Part shown: piece by piece, positions 44,641 through 57,164 of the stretch | How the letters are laid out: the number at the start of each line of letters is the position of its first letter | Position numbering within the stretch: the stretch's first letter is position 1 | DNA from: Abelmoschus esculentus | Lineage: Eukaryota > Streptophyta > Magnoliopsida > Malvales > Malvaceae | DNA: 64,000 bases | Direction: 5' to 3' | Assembly: GCA_035048815.1 (NCBI GenBank) | Contig: JAUCBN010000037.1 | Span: forward strand, 14,102,001-14,166,000 | Notes under the pieces: model-generated | The model's input: the letters and a program-made list of their open reading frames with translations, nothing else | The model's database searches: none | What the model was told of the DNA's origin: nothing | Made by a program: the position numbers and the translations under genes

Positions 44641-46602
44641 TCACCGAGCTTTCTTCCGGGACTTGAACAGGAAATTCGATGGTGGAGAAGGTGAAAACTC
44701 GAAAGGCAAATGTGGTGGATCGGTCTCCTTGGAAAGCATCTCCACTATCTCTTTCATGGTAGGCCGCTTGCTTGGTGATCTTTGGAGACAAAGCAATGCT
44801 ATGGTAATACAAAGCAATGCTTGATCTTTATCCACTGAATGAATTGAAGGATCAACTAGTTCCAAAAGCCTCCCATTGTGGGCTAGTTGCCTTGCCCAAG
44901 ATATCAAATTCGCTCTCTCGAATTCAGACATTGGAGAGGCCGTGACTTGGAGTGGTCTACGGCCGGATATTATGACCAAAACCAGAACACCAAAGCTGTA
45001 AACATCGCATTTCTCCGAAAGCAAACCGCCACCACCGTACTCTGGTGCGATATAACAAACAGTTCCTCTCATACTCGGAGTACTACTGATCCCACCGCTC
45101 TTCAGTATATCGGCACTAGCCCAATCTTGGCTATTCCTTCTTCCGATTTTGAATTCACCACTGAATCCATCTAACCACCAATCAATGCTGCCTCTGCTAT
45201 TCTTTTTCTTCTTCCTTTCTACCATTTCTTCATCTCTTTGCCACCATAGTTCTCCATTGTTACTCGAACTTAACCCTCTTTTCTTCTTCTTCTTCTTTGT
45301 TAGTTCATCACAAAACTCTTCTTTCCACCATTCTCTCGGCTTCCGATCTCTCTCCTTTCGAATCTTTCCCTTCTTCTGATCAACACTCGAACTCAAAACC
45401 TTGCAATCATTAATGTTATCGACCGAGCTCGGAGAAGCAAGCCATTCGTTTTTGGGTCTTTCCTTTTTAATCTCATTCCCAATCCATTCCATTACATAGT
45501 CTTTAACTCGCCCTGACTCAGACCCAATTCCAGAATCCTGCTTCCACCACCAATCTCTTCTCGATCCACCCTTTTTATTACTAACCAAATCTCTCCCACT
45601 TTCTACACTAACCTTATCAAACAGCCCTTCAGATAAAACACTCCCTTTTTCCAGTCCCGTCTCCGGTGACAAACCGGGGTTTGTCGACGCCTCGGAATCC
45701 AAAACTCTAAGCACACAGCTTTCCGGTGACATATGGCTATCGGCAACCGTCAGGCTCGCACCTTCTTCGAAACCAGTTAACACGCTCTCTGTTTCTTCTA
45801 AAATCGACCCGTTATCTTCTACATCTTTCTTCCTCGAGACTTCACCTTCTTCAAGCCCTTCAATTAGATCCTCTGTTTTCAATCTAGCGAGCCCGAAATC
45901 ACCAATCTTGGCCTTGAATTCTCCGTCCAGAAGAATATTGCTTGGTTTGATATCGCCATGGATAACCGGCGGATCACAGAAATGATGGAGATACTCAAGC
46001 CCTTTAGCCACATCTTCTATAACAGAAAATCTTCTGCTCCAACCCATCAGTTCTTCGCATTTTCTATCCAACAACGCGTCTTGCACGCTCCGATTTTCCA
46101 TTAATTCGTAAACTAAAACGAACCTTCTCCTCCTGGAATCTGAAGAGAACCCAATGAGAGGAACAATGTGGGGAGAATCCAAGGCGCGTGAGAGAGAGAG
46201 TTCGTTGTGGAACTCACGCTCCCCTTGCAATGAATCCATCGAGTTCATAACTTTGACCGCGAGATGTTGAGCTGACGACGGGAGAGTTCCTTTGTAAACC
46301 GACCCGAATCCGCCGTGTCCTAACCGGTTAGAAGGGGAGAACGAGGAGGTGGCGCGTCGGAGGAGGGAGTATGAGAAACGGCGGCAGTGATAATGGCTTG
46401 AAGATTCCGACGGAGCTGTGCGGTTGCGAGAGAGCTTCCGGTAGATGAAGATGGTTAAGACGGTTAAAAACATCAGAGTTATAGTCACGGCTCCAGCGAG
46501 GAGGGCGGGAAGCAAGTGAAAGCTTTTATGAAGGTGACGGTGGTGCTGCAGCTGCGGTGGCGTCTCCGCCGCGATTTCAGGAGGGGAGAACCGTGATGGC
46601 AT
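44641..46602 (-). CDS. Membrane-anchored receptor-like Ser/Thr kinase (At2g45590-like)
   Basis: Intronless, 653 aa from the first ATG (46602). The open frame continues 10 codons upstream but without ATG. A short N-terminus precedes a membrane segment (about residues 27-54, LLPALLAGAVTITLMFLTVL). The kinase domain begins near 80: glycine loop LGHGGFGSVYKG (94-105), Lys117 in LAVKV, catalytic loop VIHGDIKPSNILL (HGD instead of HRD, a non-RD type) at about 213-225, and DFG at 235-237. APE follows only at 519-521, because some 250 charged residues are inserted in the activation segment. The C-lobe is normal (DVYSFGVLVLVIISGRRP). There is no extracellular ligand domain. It resembles Arabidopsis At2g45590, and the syntenic position agrees. 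Ligand and pathway are unknown. Confidence 0.92.
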   Translation of the reverse strand: MPSRFSPPEIAAETPPQLQHHRHLHKSFHLLPALLAGAVTITLMFLTVLTIFIYRKLSRNRTAPSESSSHYHCRRFSYSLLRRATSSFSPSNRLGHGGFGSVYKGTLPSSAQHLAVKVMNSMDSLQGEREFHNELSLSRALDSPHIVPLIGFSSDSRRRRFVLVYELMENRSVQDALLDRKCEELMGWSRRFSVIEDVAKGLEYLHHFCDPPVIHGDIKPSNILLDGEFKAKIGDFGLARLKTEDLIEGLEEGEVSRKKDVEDNGSILEETESVLTGFEEGASLTVADSHMSPESCVLRVLDSEASTNPGLSPETGLEKGSVLSEGLFDKVSVESGRDLVSNKKGGSRRDWWWKQDSGIGSESGRVKDYVMEWIGNEIKKERPKNEWLASPSSVDNINDCKVLSSSVDQKKGKIRKERDRKPREWWKEEFCDELTKKKKKKRGLSSSNNGELWWQRDEEMVERKKKKNSRGSIDWWLDGFSGEFKIGRRNSQDWASADILKSGGISSTPSMRGTVCYIAPEYGGGGLLSEKCDVYSFGVLVLVIISGRRPLQVTASPMSEFERANLISWARQLAHNGRLLELVDPSIHSVDKDQALLCITIALLCLQRSPSKRPTMKEIVEMLSKETDPPHLPFEFSPSPPSNFLFKSRKKAR

Positions 46603-49241
46603 GATTGTAAATAAATAAGAAACCAAAGCCAAGTTAAGGTTGCATTCAGCTTTCTTTTTCTTTTCTCCTCCGTTTAGACTTTAGAAGACAAAATTTTTCT
46701 GTCACTGACTGAGTACTAGAAAAATGGAAATAAGAAGGGTTAAAATAAAATTATTATAAAAATTTTGTTATCGATTTTTTATATATTAATTTTTTTATAA
46801 AATTATAAACTTTTTGTATAAATATTAAAATTTTACAAAGAAAAAAAATTAAAATATCAAAATTTTTAAAAGTATATATATAATTTTAGTATATATTAAA
46901 AAAATGGTAATAAAATTCTTATTATTTTTATAATAATTTTAATTTGTATTATATTTAAACCTTATTTTAATTTTTCTTTAGAAAATCAAAAAAAAAATAT
47001 TTTGTTTCTATATTTATATTTTTTATTATTTCAGGATAAAATAGGGAGTGTTGGGTGACAGACAGAGAGTGTTCGTTTAAACGTTGACGTTTCTTAATAT
47101 CATTGGACTGTCATGTATTTAATTGTGACCCTGAGTGATATGGGTTTAAATGTCAATTTAAGCGATAACCGATGAGATGCTGATGGTGGGTAGTAGATTA
47201 TTTTTATTATCATCGTGGATCGAAGAGCGTGATTGAAACGCGCCATTGTGATGAGCATGTGACGGGGGATGGAGGGTCACGTGGGATCGAGGTGTACAAA
47301 AACAAAAGTTGTTTTTGTCTTCTGTGGAAACCATTGATGGCGGGATACGACAGTGGTAATGTGCATCACGCGCATTGGGAGTCGCGTGACGTGAATGGGG
47401 TGTTGTGCCTTGTTTGTTTTCTTCGGATTTTCAACGCTTAAACTATTATAATTTGAATTTTTTTTATAGAAAATATAGTGTGCAGCCTACGTTATCACTT
47501 ATCCCATTCACAGGCTATGGCTTAACTTGGTTTGACCCTTAGGATGCTGTTCTTAAAAATTTGTAGTACAAAGCTATTTTTTAGGAATATTTATTTTAAG
47601 ATAATAATAATAATATTTAAAATCAATAAATAATTCACGTATATTGATATAGTATAATATTTTTTTTAATATTTTTAATAGGTTTTGGGTATCTCCAAAA
47701 TGGCTCCTCTAGTACCTAAAATTTTATATTTCTAAGACCAACATTATTATAGTAAATTTGCCGTATAAATATAAAGAATTCAGCATAAATATTAATTTTT
47801 GACCAATCAACTTTTTTATATCAAATTATAAAACAAGCATGTTCTTTATATATATATGAATATTGAGTTAGTAAATGGATTATTCGTATCGGGTTTGATT
47901 GCGGTTATTTAAGTTCGTATTAAATTTAATTTTGATTATATTAAGTTTTGATTTAGTTCGGATCGGATATAGTTTAATTCAGTTTTATTTTGAGTCTATA
48001 GTGATTTGTATCAAGTCATATTAGTTTGGTTGATTTTTCGGATTAATTAATTTTGAGTCAAGATCAATTCAATAAAAATCGATATATTTTAGTCAGATTT
48101 TTAGATGATGTCATTTTTTTAATCCATATATGACTTTATAAAGTTGATTTTTTTGAGTTACTTGAAGATTCACATCAAATCATTCCTTATTTATTTTAAT
48201 ATATATATTTTTTTATTTTGGTTTACTTTTGACTTATATGATTTTCTGTTCACTTGAAAATCAATTCGAATTCATTTAATTTAATTAAAAATCAAATCAG
48301 ATCCATATTAGTTAAATTAAAAAATAAGTCAATTTCTAATTTAATTTATTTTAAATTTTCAATTAATATCAAATCTTAAATCAAATAAAATTAATTCAAA
48401 TCTCAACTCAATTTACTACCCCTCTTAAAGAATATATGCTAAAGCAAAAAATGGTAAAAGTAACGAAGGACAATGGAGTGGGTACTGTAGCCTAGCAAAC
48501 TGTCGGGTAGTTTTTTTTTTTACTTTTATTCACCTCGGTAAAAGGACAAACTGTACAAGCTCATAAAGTAAAAATAATAGAAAAAGGAAAACAAAAAACA
48601 TGTTTCCAGCTTGTAACGTAGAGTTGAAAAAGGAACAAGTCAGAGAGTAAAACAAAGTGAAAAGAGTTGAAACGAAAACACTCTGAGATCATGCCACTGT
48701 CTATTTTATTATACGGTTTTACGTCAACAGATAAAGTCTTCGATCCCACGCTCGTCGGGGGTGGTTCGGTCACGACTGGCTGGCTCGCCTCGGTGCAGAC
48801 GCAGTGCCATATTTCCCAGGACGCTGTTGAATGTGATTAGGTAATAGTTGTTAATAATTAAGGTTTTAAAATATTCTTTGTTCTGAACCAGAACAACATG
48901 GAACGTGAGAGTATTCCCTCAGAGATTGTGTAGGATACGAACTCATTTTCATAATTAGACACAGAAGTGTGCTAATGCAGGATGCAGCCATGTTTTCGGT
49001 TAGATTTTTCTACCTCGGATCTCTTTCGACCGACGATAAGCCACGGCACCGGATGGAGAAAAGGTTCGAATGGTACACGATCCCTCTTGGCAAACCCACA
49101 ATGAATGGGGATATCTTGTAGCTTTTGGTCTGTGAAAATACGTTGTTAAGTGCTTTAATTTATTTTTTCGTTGAGGCCGATCCTAACCCAAGATCAACTA
49201 ACACGGATTTGAATACAGTGGCTAGCACAACTAAGAGTCAA
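46603..49241. other. Intergenic DNA upstream of the kinase gene
   Basis: 46640-46680 is pyrimidine-rich on the minus strand's leader side. 46740-47040 is almost pure A/T. 47060-47440 is less AT-rich, with an open frame (47229-47441) lacking recognisable content. 47860-48430 is repetitive AT-rich DNA with TTCGAATTC-like words that could be another decayed element. 48440-49240 has mixed composition but no gene I can support. Confidence 0.45.
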
Positions 49242-49826
49242 TTTAGCGTTGTTTTTCAAAAGTATAGTAGAAAAGTATGGTAAAAAAGTATAGTGAAAAA
49301 GTTCTTTTAGAATTTTTGATTTAAAATATATATGTTTAGTATTGCTGTCAAAAAATGTTTTTAAGAAAGTAAATGACTATTTTAGACATGATATTGTAAG
49401 TTAAAAAATATATATTTAAATGATAATCAAATTCTTTCATATTATAATATTAACTTAAATTATAATAAAATATAAAAATATTAATAAATAAATACATAAA
49501 TTATTTTTGAAAAGTGCTTTTGAGAAAATATATAATTTTTACATGAATATATATAAATTTTAAACTAAAAAATAATTTATGTTAAATATAATTATGTATT
49601 TGCAAAAATTAAATTATAATAAAACATAGTAAAATGAAGGTTAAAATTATAATCTGACTCCTAAAAGCACTTTTCCAACCGCAAAAACTAAAAATTCTAG
49701 CCTTTGCGTTTGGGTTGAAAAGCACTTTTCAAACGCTGTTTTCCCCCAAAGTTTACTGTTTAACATTACTTTTGCGTTCTAAACCAGCTTTTTGACCTAA
49801 AAGCTAGTTTAAAAAACAATGCTAAA
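49242..49826. mobile_element. Possible MITE with TTTAGC(G/A)TTGTTTTT ends
   Basis: The left end TTTAGCGTTGTTTTT and the right end (reverse complement TTTAGCATTGTTTTTT) are inverted. The inner right arm also carries AAAAGCACTTTTC-type palindromes typical of hAT-like MITEs. No target duplication is seen, so the assignment is tentative. Confidence 0.4.
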
Positions 49827-49974
49827 CACACGTCCTAACACCATGTTGGAGAATGAACAATATTTATGAAATTGAATCTCAAATTTACAGCAAGAAACAA
49901 AGAGTAATGAACAAGTATTACCGGTTTTGTGCTCTGCATACTACAAACTGAAAGGCCAACTTCACATGCTTAAC

Positions 49975-51779
49975 TCAGAGTGGCTTTGCACCGCCATTTT
50001 CTTGGATGCTATTTACTGGAGTTGAGGATCCACTTCTCTTGCTGGAATGCCCTGTGAAGGTCCTGCCCATGAACTTTCCAGCTTTGCTCAGTCCACTGCC
50101 AACAGCTCCAAGACCGCTCCCGACAATCCCGACTCCAGCACCGACACCACTTCCAACGAGTCCAACACCAGCACCGATACCTGTACCGACCATGCCAACA
50201 CCAGATCCAACCAACGATGCTGCTCCATCAAGTGCATCCATTGTGCTTCCTATAACTCCAGCTTCTTTCAATCTCTTTCGTTCTTCGAGGATCCTCTTCT
50301 CTTCTTCTAAAGCAATCAGTTGTTCCTCCTTGCTAAACTTATGGTACAAAAGCTGAAAGTATGGAGATAAACTATATTATCAGAAAACCAAACACCAGAC
50401 CGAAAATAAATAACGAAATCCATATTCACCATCTTTGGCATTCAAATCGTGTCAACACAGAAGACATCAAATAGATTAAGCTAGAAGCAACGGAGCATAA
50501 TAATGGAATTAATTACATGAAAAGGAACTATAATGCAGGACCTGACACAAGCCATAGAAAACTGTAAAAAGATCTGTACCTTAATGGTGCAATTTCCTCT
50601 ATCCTTCTTATCTTTTACTTTAAGTGTATCGAGTGAGGATAAAAGGTTCAAAGTGACATCCTTTGGTGTCTCTGGTTCCAGTTCAATCAAAGGCAATTTT
50701 GCGATTCCTAATCTCTTGTCTTGCCCAATGTCCTGGTTAAAAACCTGTTTCAAGCCAATAATGAACTTTAATGAGTATATATAATAATTAGAATATAATT
50801 TGAGGATGAAAGCACGAGAGAGGGACACGGGACTCCGAACATGACCACAATATAGAAAGCACATAAATCCAAGGCAAAATGTCATTCGGCCAAGAAAACT
50901 AAGAACTTCTCAGATGACAACATTAGAATTCAGTAGAAATGCAATTATGACAGAATAAGCAAAAAGAGGAACAGAGGGTGTCGTTCAGAACCTCTACAGT
51001 TAGTGCTTGTGTCTCTCTGTCTTCTGCAATCAACTCAAATGTTTGATTCCAAACAGGATTCAGGTTGTTGTCGATTACTTTTGTTTTAACCTTGAACAAA
51101 GGTCGAATGTAAACAACCACATAAGGATCAGACTTTCCAATCATTTCCATGTTCTTCAAATCATTAGCTTTAACTACTGTAACTGTCAGCTTTCCCTCTG
51201 GTTTAAGCTCTAATTCACTGCATAACAGAAGAAGAAATGATAATCATGCAGCATACCAAGAAATTCTTGAAATTCAAAATTGAAAAAATATAAAAAAAAA
51301 ATGAAAATTGGGCCATTTCCCCTCTCCTGAAATGGAAAAACATCATATTGACTGAAGTCTAAAAATTACCTGGTATCAACTGGTATACCACCAATAGGAA
51401 CAACAATTCTGTGTGGCCACTGAAGCATGTCAGTGACAATTGTATTCACAGTATCCTACAAAATACAATAAAAGTGGTGCAATCCAGAATATTATTGAGC
51501 AAATATAAGAATATCAAAACAATCAGTGCGTGAACGGGTTAAATAAGTATAAACCGAAAACTTACATCAATCATATCTGAAATCCCTGGAATTGCTGTTA
51601 AGCTTCCACCAACAGCCTTCAGAGTGTAATCAATTCTAGGTTTTGGCTGATTGATTTTGGAGAAGGAATTAGTGATTCCAACAAAAAGCATAAGGTAGGT
51701 TCATCATGACCATATATAACTTCCACTTCACATGCTTTGGAGCTTTGATTAGTCACATTCATAGCAAAAGCCAAATGAA

Positions 51780-51816
<37 letters not shown>

Positions 51817-54800
51817 TAAAAAAAGAAAGGTAAATAGTGCAAGCCATGCTGTAATCATCTATACTAGTTAAAACCATGAATAACCCCTTCTCTTTCAGAA
51901 ATTAATAAAATTAAAGACGACATTCACAACAATCTTACAACATAGCAAGTTGCATGAGTCATGTAATGCAAATTAACCAGTTGTTTCTAGATAACATTTG
52001 GAAAGTTTTATTAACCAAAACATCTATATAAACACAAGTACACTTGAAATTCTCTAATGGTACCTCAGAAAGGAGAGCAACAACTACAGCAGAAATACAA
52101 GGTATCTCTTCAGCAAGCTGGAAGATGACTCTAATAACAGTGAAAACTTGAAGATCCTTCAACTGCAACACAGCACAACAGAATAACAGTAAACTAATAG
52201 TCTCGTATCATAAAATTTTACTCCAGAGATGGCAAATTATGTTATGTATGGGATTCAAACAAATTACACTTGAATTAAATATAATTAAAATTTTGATAGG
52301 TTGTTGATTAACCAACCTGAATTGGAATTGAAGCAACAAGTGCAGCTTCGACACCTAAAATTATACTAGGATCACCTCCCCACCGAAAATCAATATCCAT
52401 TGTGATTTGACCTTTCTTAAGGCTCTGAACTCGAATACCTACATTCGATAAGTAATTTTGAAATTGTTTATAGAACACTAAAAAATCAAATTGAGCAATA
52501 AAATGTCCCCTGGTAAAAAGCAATCATCTCTTAACATATATTGAGTCTGATGACCAAAGCACCTTCCAGAACAACCAAGTTTAAGTGCCCCTTCATGAAA
52601 TTGTGACATATAAGTAGGTACAGATTATCTCCACATAAACAAACTCAGATAAACTATGGAAAAGGGAAATTTGAGTTGGATAAACTCATTTTCCTTTCGG
52701 AGGACTAGGAAGACATGCATATAGATATGATGTATATCTAGCATGTATAAGGACTCCTTAGAAGTAGTGACTTCTGAATATGGAAACCACTAATATGGGA
52801 AATAAGCTCATTCTCCACGAGTAATACCTTCAATCTTGGGAGCAACGGTGCCAAGTGACAATTTGCTAAACTTTAGTGAAGTAATTCCTGGAGGTCGGTA
52901 TTCTTCCAAGAGTGGTTCAACAGATTCTTTGATGACCGCAGATGCTGCCTGATAGTAGAACATTAATAAACTTTTAGCTCAATACTTAACACAGAATATA
53001 CTCATTGCAGATAGCCATTTAAACTTTATAGCAGATAGTTCACCCTTCATGCGTCACCCTTTCCCAAAAAAATTGTGAACGGGAAAACTCAATTTGGCTC
53101 CATGAGACCATGGCCATGACAATATCTATAATGGCCTAATGTGTAGGTTTATGATTATCTACTACCAAAAATGTTCAATTTCAGTTGCACATATAACCAG
53201 TAAAACTATTTCGCATCACAGGACATCAAAAGAGCTGAATAAGCTGTCTAAATTAATCTATTCTAGACTTCAAGCCGAAACATTCAGTTACCCAGAAGCC
53301 ACAAGGCTAAGTTCTTTGGCTTTACTAGCATAGTCATAAGTGTCTCTTCAGCCCTCTTGAATAACAGCTGATATGAATCTTAGTTCAAAAAACAGCAGCT
53401 TACCTCTGCTACAGAAGGCCATAATTTGCTCAATTGCTTGTTCAGCCATTTCACCTGCGAGGATTAACCATGGTGTATATTCTAAGCAACCATAAGGAAT
53501 GTCTTGACATAAAAATCGAATGCACCTTTTATCTATACCCTAACACATGTTGAATTGCATATGTTAAGTCTTTTTTGGCCAAAAAGGGGGCATCTAGTAT
53601 TTATATGCATATTGCAGATCATAGAAATCAACAATAGGGTAGTTCTTCCAAGTATAAGGTACCTAATCTTAAAATGCATATATAGCCCTTTAAGAATATA
53701 ATCAATAGTTAATTGTTGATACTGATTCAGAAAAAGTAATGGATTTTTATACTAAGTTCAAGGCATATGGCTCAAACAAATCATATTCCAAACTTCATCA
53801 GAAGAAAAGAATTTGCACTTTTACAAGTGAATAAAGAGAAAATGGGTTTCCTTCAAATTGAATCAAGTGCATAAAACATTCAAATTATATATAGTCATTG
53901 TAGCCTAAGAGAAGGATAACAGGAGAACTAAATAATCTAACATCATCACACTGACCTGTTCATAGACAGGGAAAGATATCCATTCAGGATAATTATCACC
54001 ACAAATTTTCTTCAGATCATCTCTGTTGAGGGCCCCAAGAACTTTTATATCAGCTGCCTGTCAAAGAAGACAAGTACAACAAACAATTAATAGGCATCCA
54101 GAAAGCTGAATATGTCTAAAAGTCAAAAGACAAAGTAGTCAATAGATCTTAATAACCCTAGTAAAAGACAAACTAGAATGTAGATCTTTTACCTAATAGA
54201 ATACAAATATTTCACCCATAATTTTGCAACGCTCCAAAACATAATAAATTTGAACACAATTCATGAGAACCTAGTACAACAAAACCATAAGACAACCACA
54301 TACGAATATGCTATTATAAAATATGACACAAAATTAACTGAAAAATTATGTTACACATGTCATAGGCATTAAAGTGTCATGAAAACTGAAGCATATATAC
54401 CATAAGATATTTATAATCTGATGAGGGTCAAAATTATAAATAAGTTAACTTGTTTTTCTCTCCATAAAACTATATTCTCGGAGGATCACAATACGAAAGT
54501 TTCAAGCTTTCAACACCAAGATAGAAGATTTTCAATTTACAGAAAGATTCAGGTAAGCTTCCACATATTTTATTCATGATGGTTTGACATGAAAGATTTT
54601 GGGTTATATTTCATATTAAGTTATGTTTTGGTTCTAATGCTGTCCACCCATGTACCATGTACGATCAGAATTTAAATGTGGATGGAATTTAGTAAAATAA
54701 ATAATTTCTAATCCTAGACCTAAACGATGTTCCAGACGATTCACGGTTCCTTCACGGACATCCAAAATTAGACTTCAAAAACTAACTCATCTAATTATAA

Positions 54801-55352
54801 AAATTGCAAGTTCACTACAGCTTAAACTTAATTCAGAACACAGAACTTTAGGGCTGTGTTGGTTTCAGTTGAATAGAAAATGATGTTCACTACCTACTTC
54901 ACTGGCCTTAATTGACATCAAAACAACTTAGGCAATTCCTAAGTCCGAACTCCAAACTACAAAACATGTCCACTATTAAAACTACAGTTAAAAAACAGAA
55001 GCAAGAAGTTGAAAACTTGACCACAGTTGGGTACTTGGTTTGTAATATAAGGGCAATTATATTTACTCAACCTGTTTTCAATAACTAATAATCTTCTTTC
55101 ACTCATTTGAACAATTAAAAGAAAAAGGCAAAATTAACAAGGCATTAACGATCTCCGGAGAATTTAATCGAAGGAATAAGCAACTGAACTACACATAGAT
55201 ATCTACGCAGATGAACAGCTTCAACAGAAACAGAGAAATCAGCATACCTTTGCGATTCGCTTAGTGCTTCGGTACCTCATCATATGACGCCAACCAGCCA
55301 TCAACGAAATCCCGAAGATCAATCCCATCAAAATCCCAGAAATCAGCCCCAT
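49975..55352 (-). CDS. NTMC2T4: SMP/C2-domain lipid-binding protein (AtCLB / NTMC2T4-like)
   Basis: Eleven exons on the minus strand: 55352-55248, 54057-53956, 53454-53404, 52948-52828, 52438-52317, 52162-52064, 51646-51566, 51455-51370, 51217-50992, 50744-50580 and 50352-49975. All are GT-AG and in frame, giving 511 aa; Arabidopsis CLB is about 510. An N-terminal hydrophobic anchor (GLISGILMGLIFGISLMAGW) is followed by an SMP domain (about 65-250; VRVQSLKKGQITMDIDFRW-type core), one C2 domain (about 260-380; MIGKSDPYVVVYIRP, NNLNPVWNQTFE), a charged helix (EEEKRILEERKRLKEAG) and a Gly/Val repeat tail. Family members tether membranes and bind lipids; AtCLB was described as a Ca-dependent lipid-binding transcription regulator. 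Intron 7/6 holds a (TA)n run at about 51783-51811. Confidence 0.95.
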
Positions 55353-56500
55353 TTTCCTGGAATCCAAACAGAATTCATCTTCAGGTAAAAAAACACAAAA
55401 AAGAACTACAAAATAAACACAAAGTAGAACGCAAAAAAAAAACGAAGCAAAGAAACAAAGAAACGTGAAAATGGAGATCGGAAAAGAGAAAGAGGGAAAT
55501 GAACTTACGTTCAAAAAACTTCAACTCTTGTTCTCCAAATTATTGAGTTCACGCCTCTGTGTAGAATATTTTTGAAAAAAAAAATCAAATAAATAACATC
55601 TCTATCAGAGGAGTTGGATCTGGGCGTTGGCACTGGAAATGAAGAGTGGAAATTAAAAATATGGAAGCAATCAAGTTGTGTAGGCCATGGCCGGACAGAG
55701 CGAGGATCAATGAAAGAGAAGGGACAATGGCAAGACTCTTCGTTGCCTTTTTTTTTTATTCTTCAACATTTAATTTTCTTTTTCTCGTGTTTTTTTTAAT
55801 CCGAGTCTGTCGGTTTTGTTTACTGTAATAATTAAATTAAATAATATCGAAAAAAATAAATTATTAAAGGATAAAATACTTAAATCATCACTTAATTTTA
55901 TTTTCGGACCTATTGTAATCCTTAAATTTATAAAAATAACCATTTATTCACTAAATTTTACATATTGATATGTAGTTTCCTTGATGGTCTTGCAGGTAAT
56001 ATATTCCCTAAGATCAGATAATCTGTTTGCCAGTTCTTCTTATTGTTACAGCAAAAATAATATAAATTTCTCAATCTAAAATATTAATAAAATAATTTAT
56101 GTCATCAAAGAGTGATTAAAATAGGTCAATACATAAAGATTTGTGAATAATTTGATTATTTTAAAGTTTAGTGACCAAAATGTTCAGAAAACAAAATTGA
56201 GTGATGATTTAGATATTTTACCCTTACTTAAATATCTAAGGATCGTGATTAATTAGTTTGATTAATCTGAGTCGAATATTATGAAAGTGATTTCTCAACT
56301 CAATTTATTTGTTCATAATATCATAAAGTGAACTTTTATTTTATTTGAAAGATCTAATACCTCATCATATTTGACTGATTAATTATTAATAATTTTAGTT
56401 TAATATTTAAATTTTAAATAAAATATTTATTTAATCTAAGAATAACAATCTTTTTTTTTTTTTTGAGTAATTGCATTAAAAAGATAGATGTTCACACCTC
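55353..56500. other. Divergent intergenic region: CLB-like 5' UTR side
   Basis: 55353-55560 is the likely 5' UTR and promoter of the minus-strand CLB-like gene (an A-rich plus strand means a T/C-rich leader). 55560-55830 holds chance open frames. The rest is AT-rich without recognisable genes. Confidence 0.5.
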
Positions 56501-56517
56501 TCCGCGTGCTCTCACGT

Positions 56518-56715
56518 GATTTACAAATAGCAAACACATTAAACTATGAGTATTTTTATTTACTTATTTTTGGTAATAGGTTTATAAAAGACATTAAACT
56601 ATGAGTATTTTTATTTACTTATTTTTATTTTTGGTAATAGGTTTATTTATTTATTTTTGGTAAAATACTTATTTTTATTTACAAATAGCAAACGCATTAA
56701 ACTATGAGTATTTTT
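56518..56715. repeat. Local repeats of a CATTAAACTATGAGTATTTTT unit
   Basis: The phrase CATTAAACTATGAGTATTTT occurs three times (near 56536, 56591 and 56694). It is preceded twice by ACAAATAGCAAAC and is interleaved with TTATTTTTGGTAATAGG copies. Confidence 0.75.
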
Positions 56716-56719
56716 TGCA

Positions 56720-56885
56720 TAACCCTGTAGCCCAAGTGGTTAAAGGAACGGTTGATGTTCTTAGAGCTCACGGGTTTGAGCACCAGTGATACTAGTAGAG
56801 TGATTGAGCGATCAATGTCAAATGGTGGAGATTATATTCTAGAATAGATACTACTTGTAATCACTATTAGCTTATTTAAAAAAAC
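56720..56885 (+). mobile_element. tRNA-related SINE-like element
   Basis: An A-box-like TAGCCCAAGTGG (56728-56739) and a B-box-like GGGTTTGAGCACC (56772-56784) sit about 44 bp apart, as in a pol III promoter. A non-tRNA body follows, ending near the A/T tract after 56880. There is no cloverleaf, so it is not a tRNA gene. I cannot define a target duplication. Confidence 0.55.
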
Positions 56886-57164
56886 ATTCTTTTATTTTTT
56901 TTAATGTCTCATTTCTCTTTATTAATAAAATTAAGATTGTATTAGATTTTATAAAGAATTATAATTTTAATAAAAGCATATAAACAAATAATTAATATTA
57001 AATTATCGATAAATATCGACTATAATAATAATATCAAGACACATTGCTATCGTAATAAAAGAATTTATATTTGAACTTTAGAGATGACATTATTGAGAGA
57101 ATTATAAATCTTGAACATAAATTATAAAATATATAAACGGTGAAAACAAAAAGTTTACACATGG

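Noticed and set aside
46603..46632. Ten-codon N-terminal extension of the kinase
   Set aside because: The extension has no ATG; the first ATG is at 46602.
47229..47441. 70-codon ORF in the kinase upstream region
   Set aside because: No similarity recognised, no splice context, and composition does not stand out.
50006..50356. Pro/Thr-rich plus-strand ORF
   Set aside because: It is the antisense of the Gly/Val repeat exon of the CLB-like gene.
56728..56784. tRNA gene
   Set aside because: Only the internal promoter words match; there is no acceptor stem or cloverleaf.
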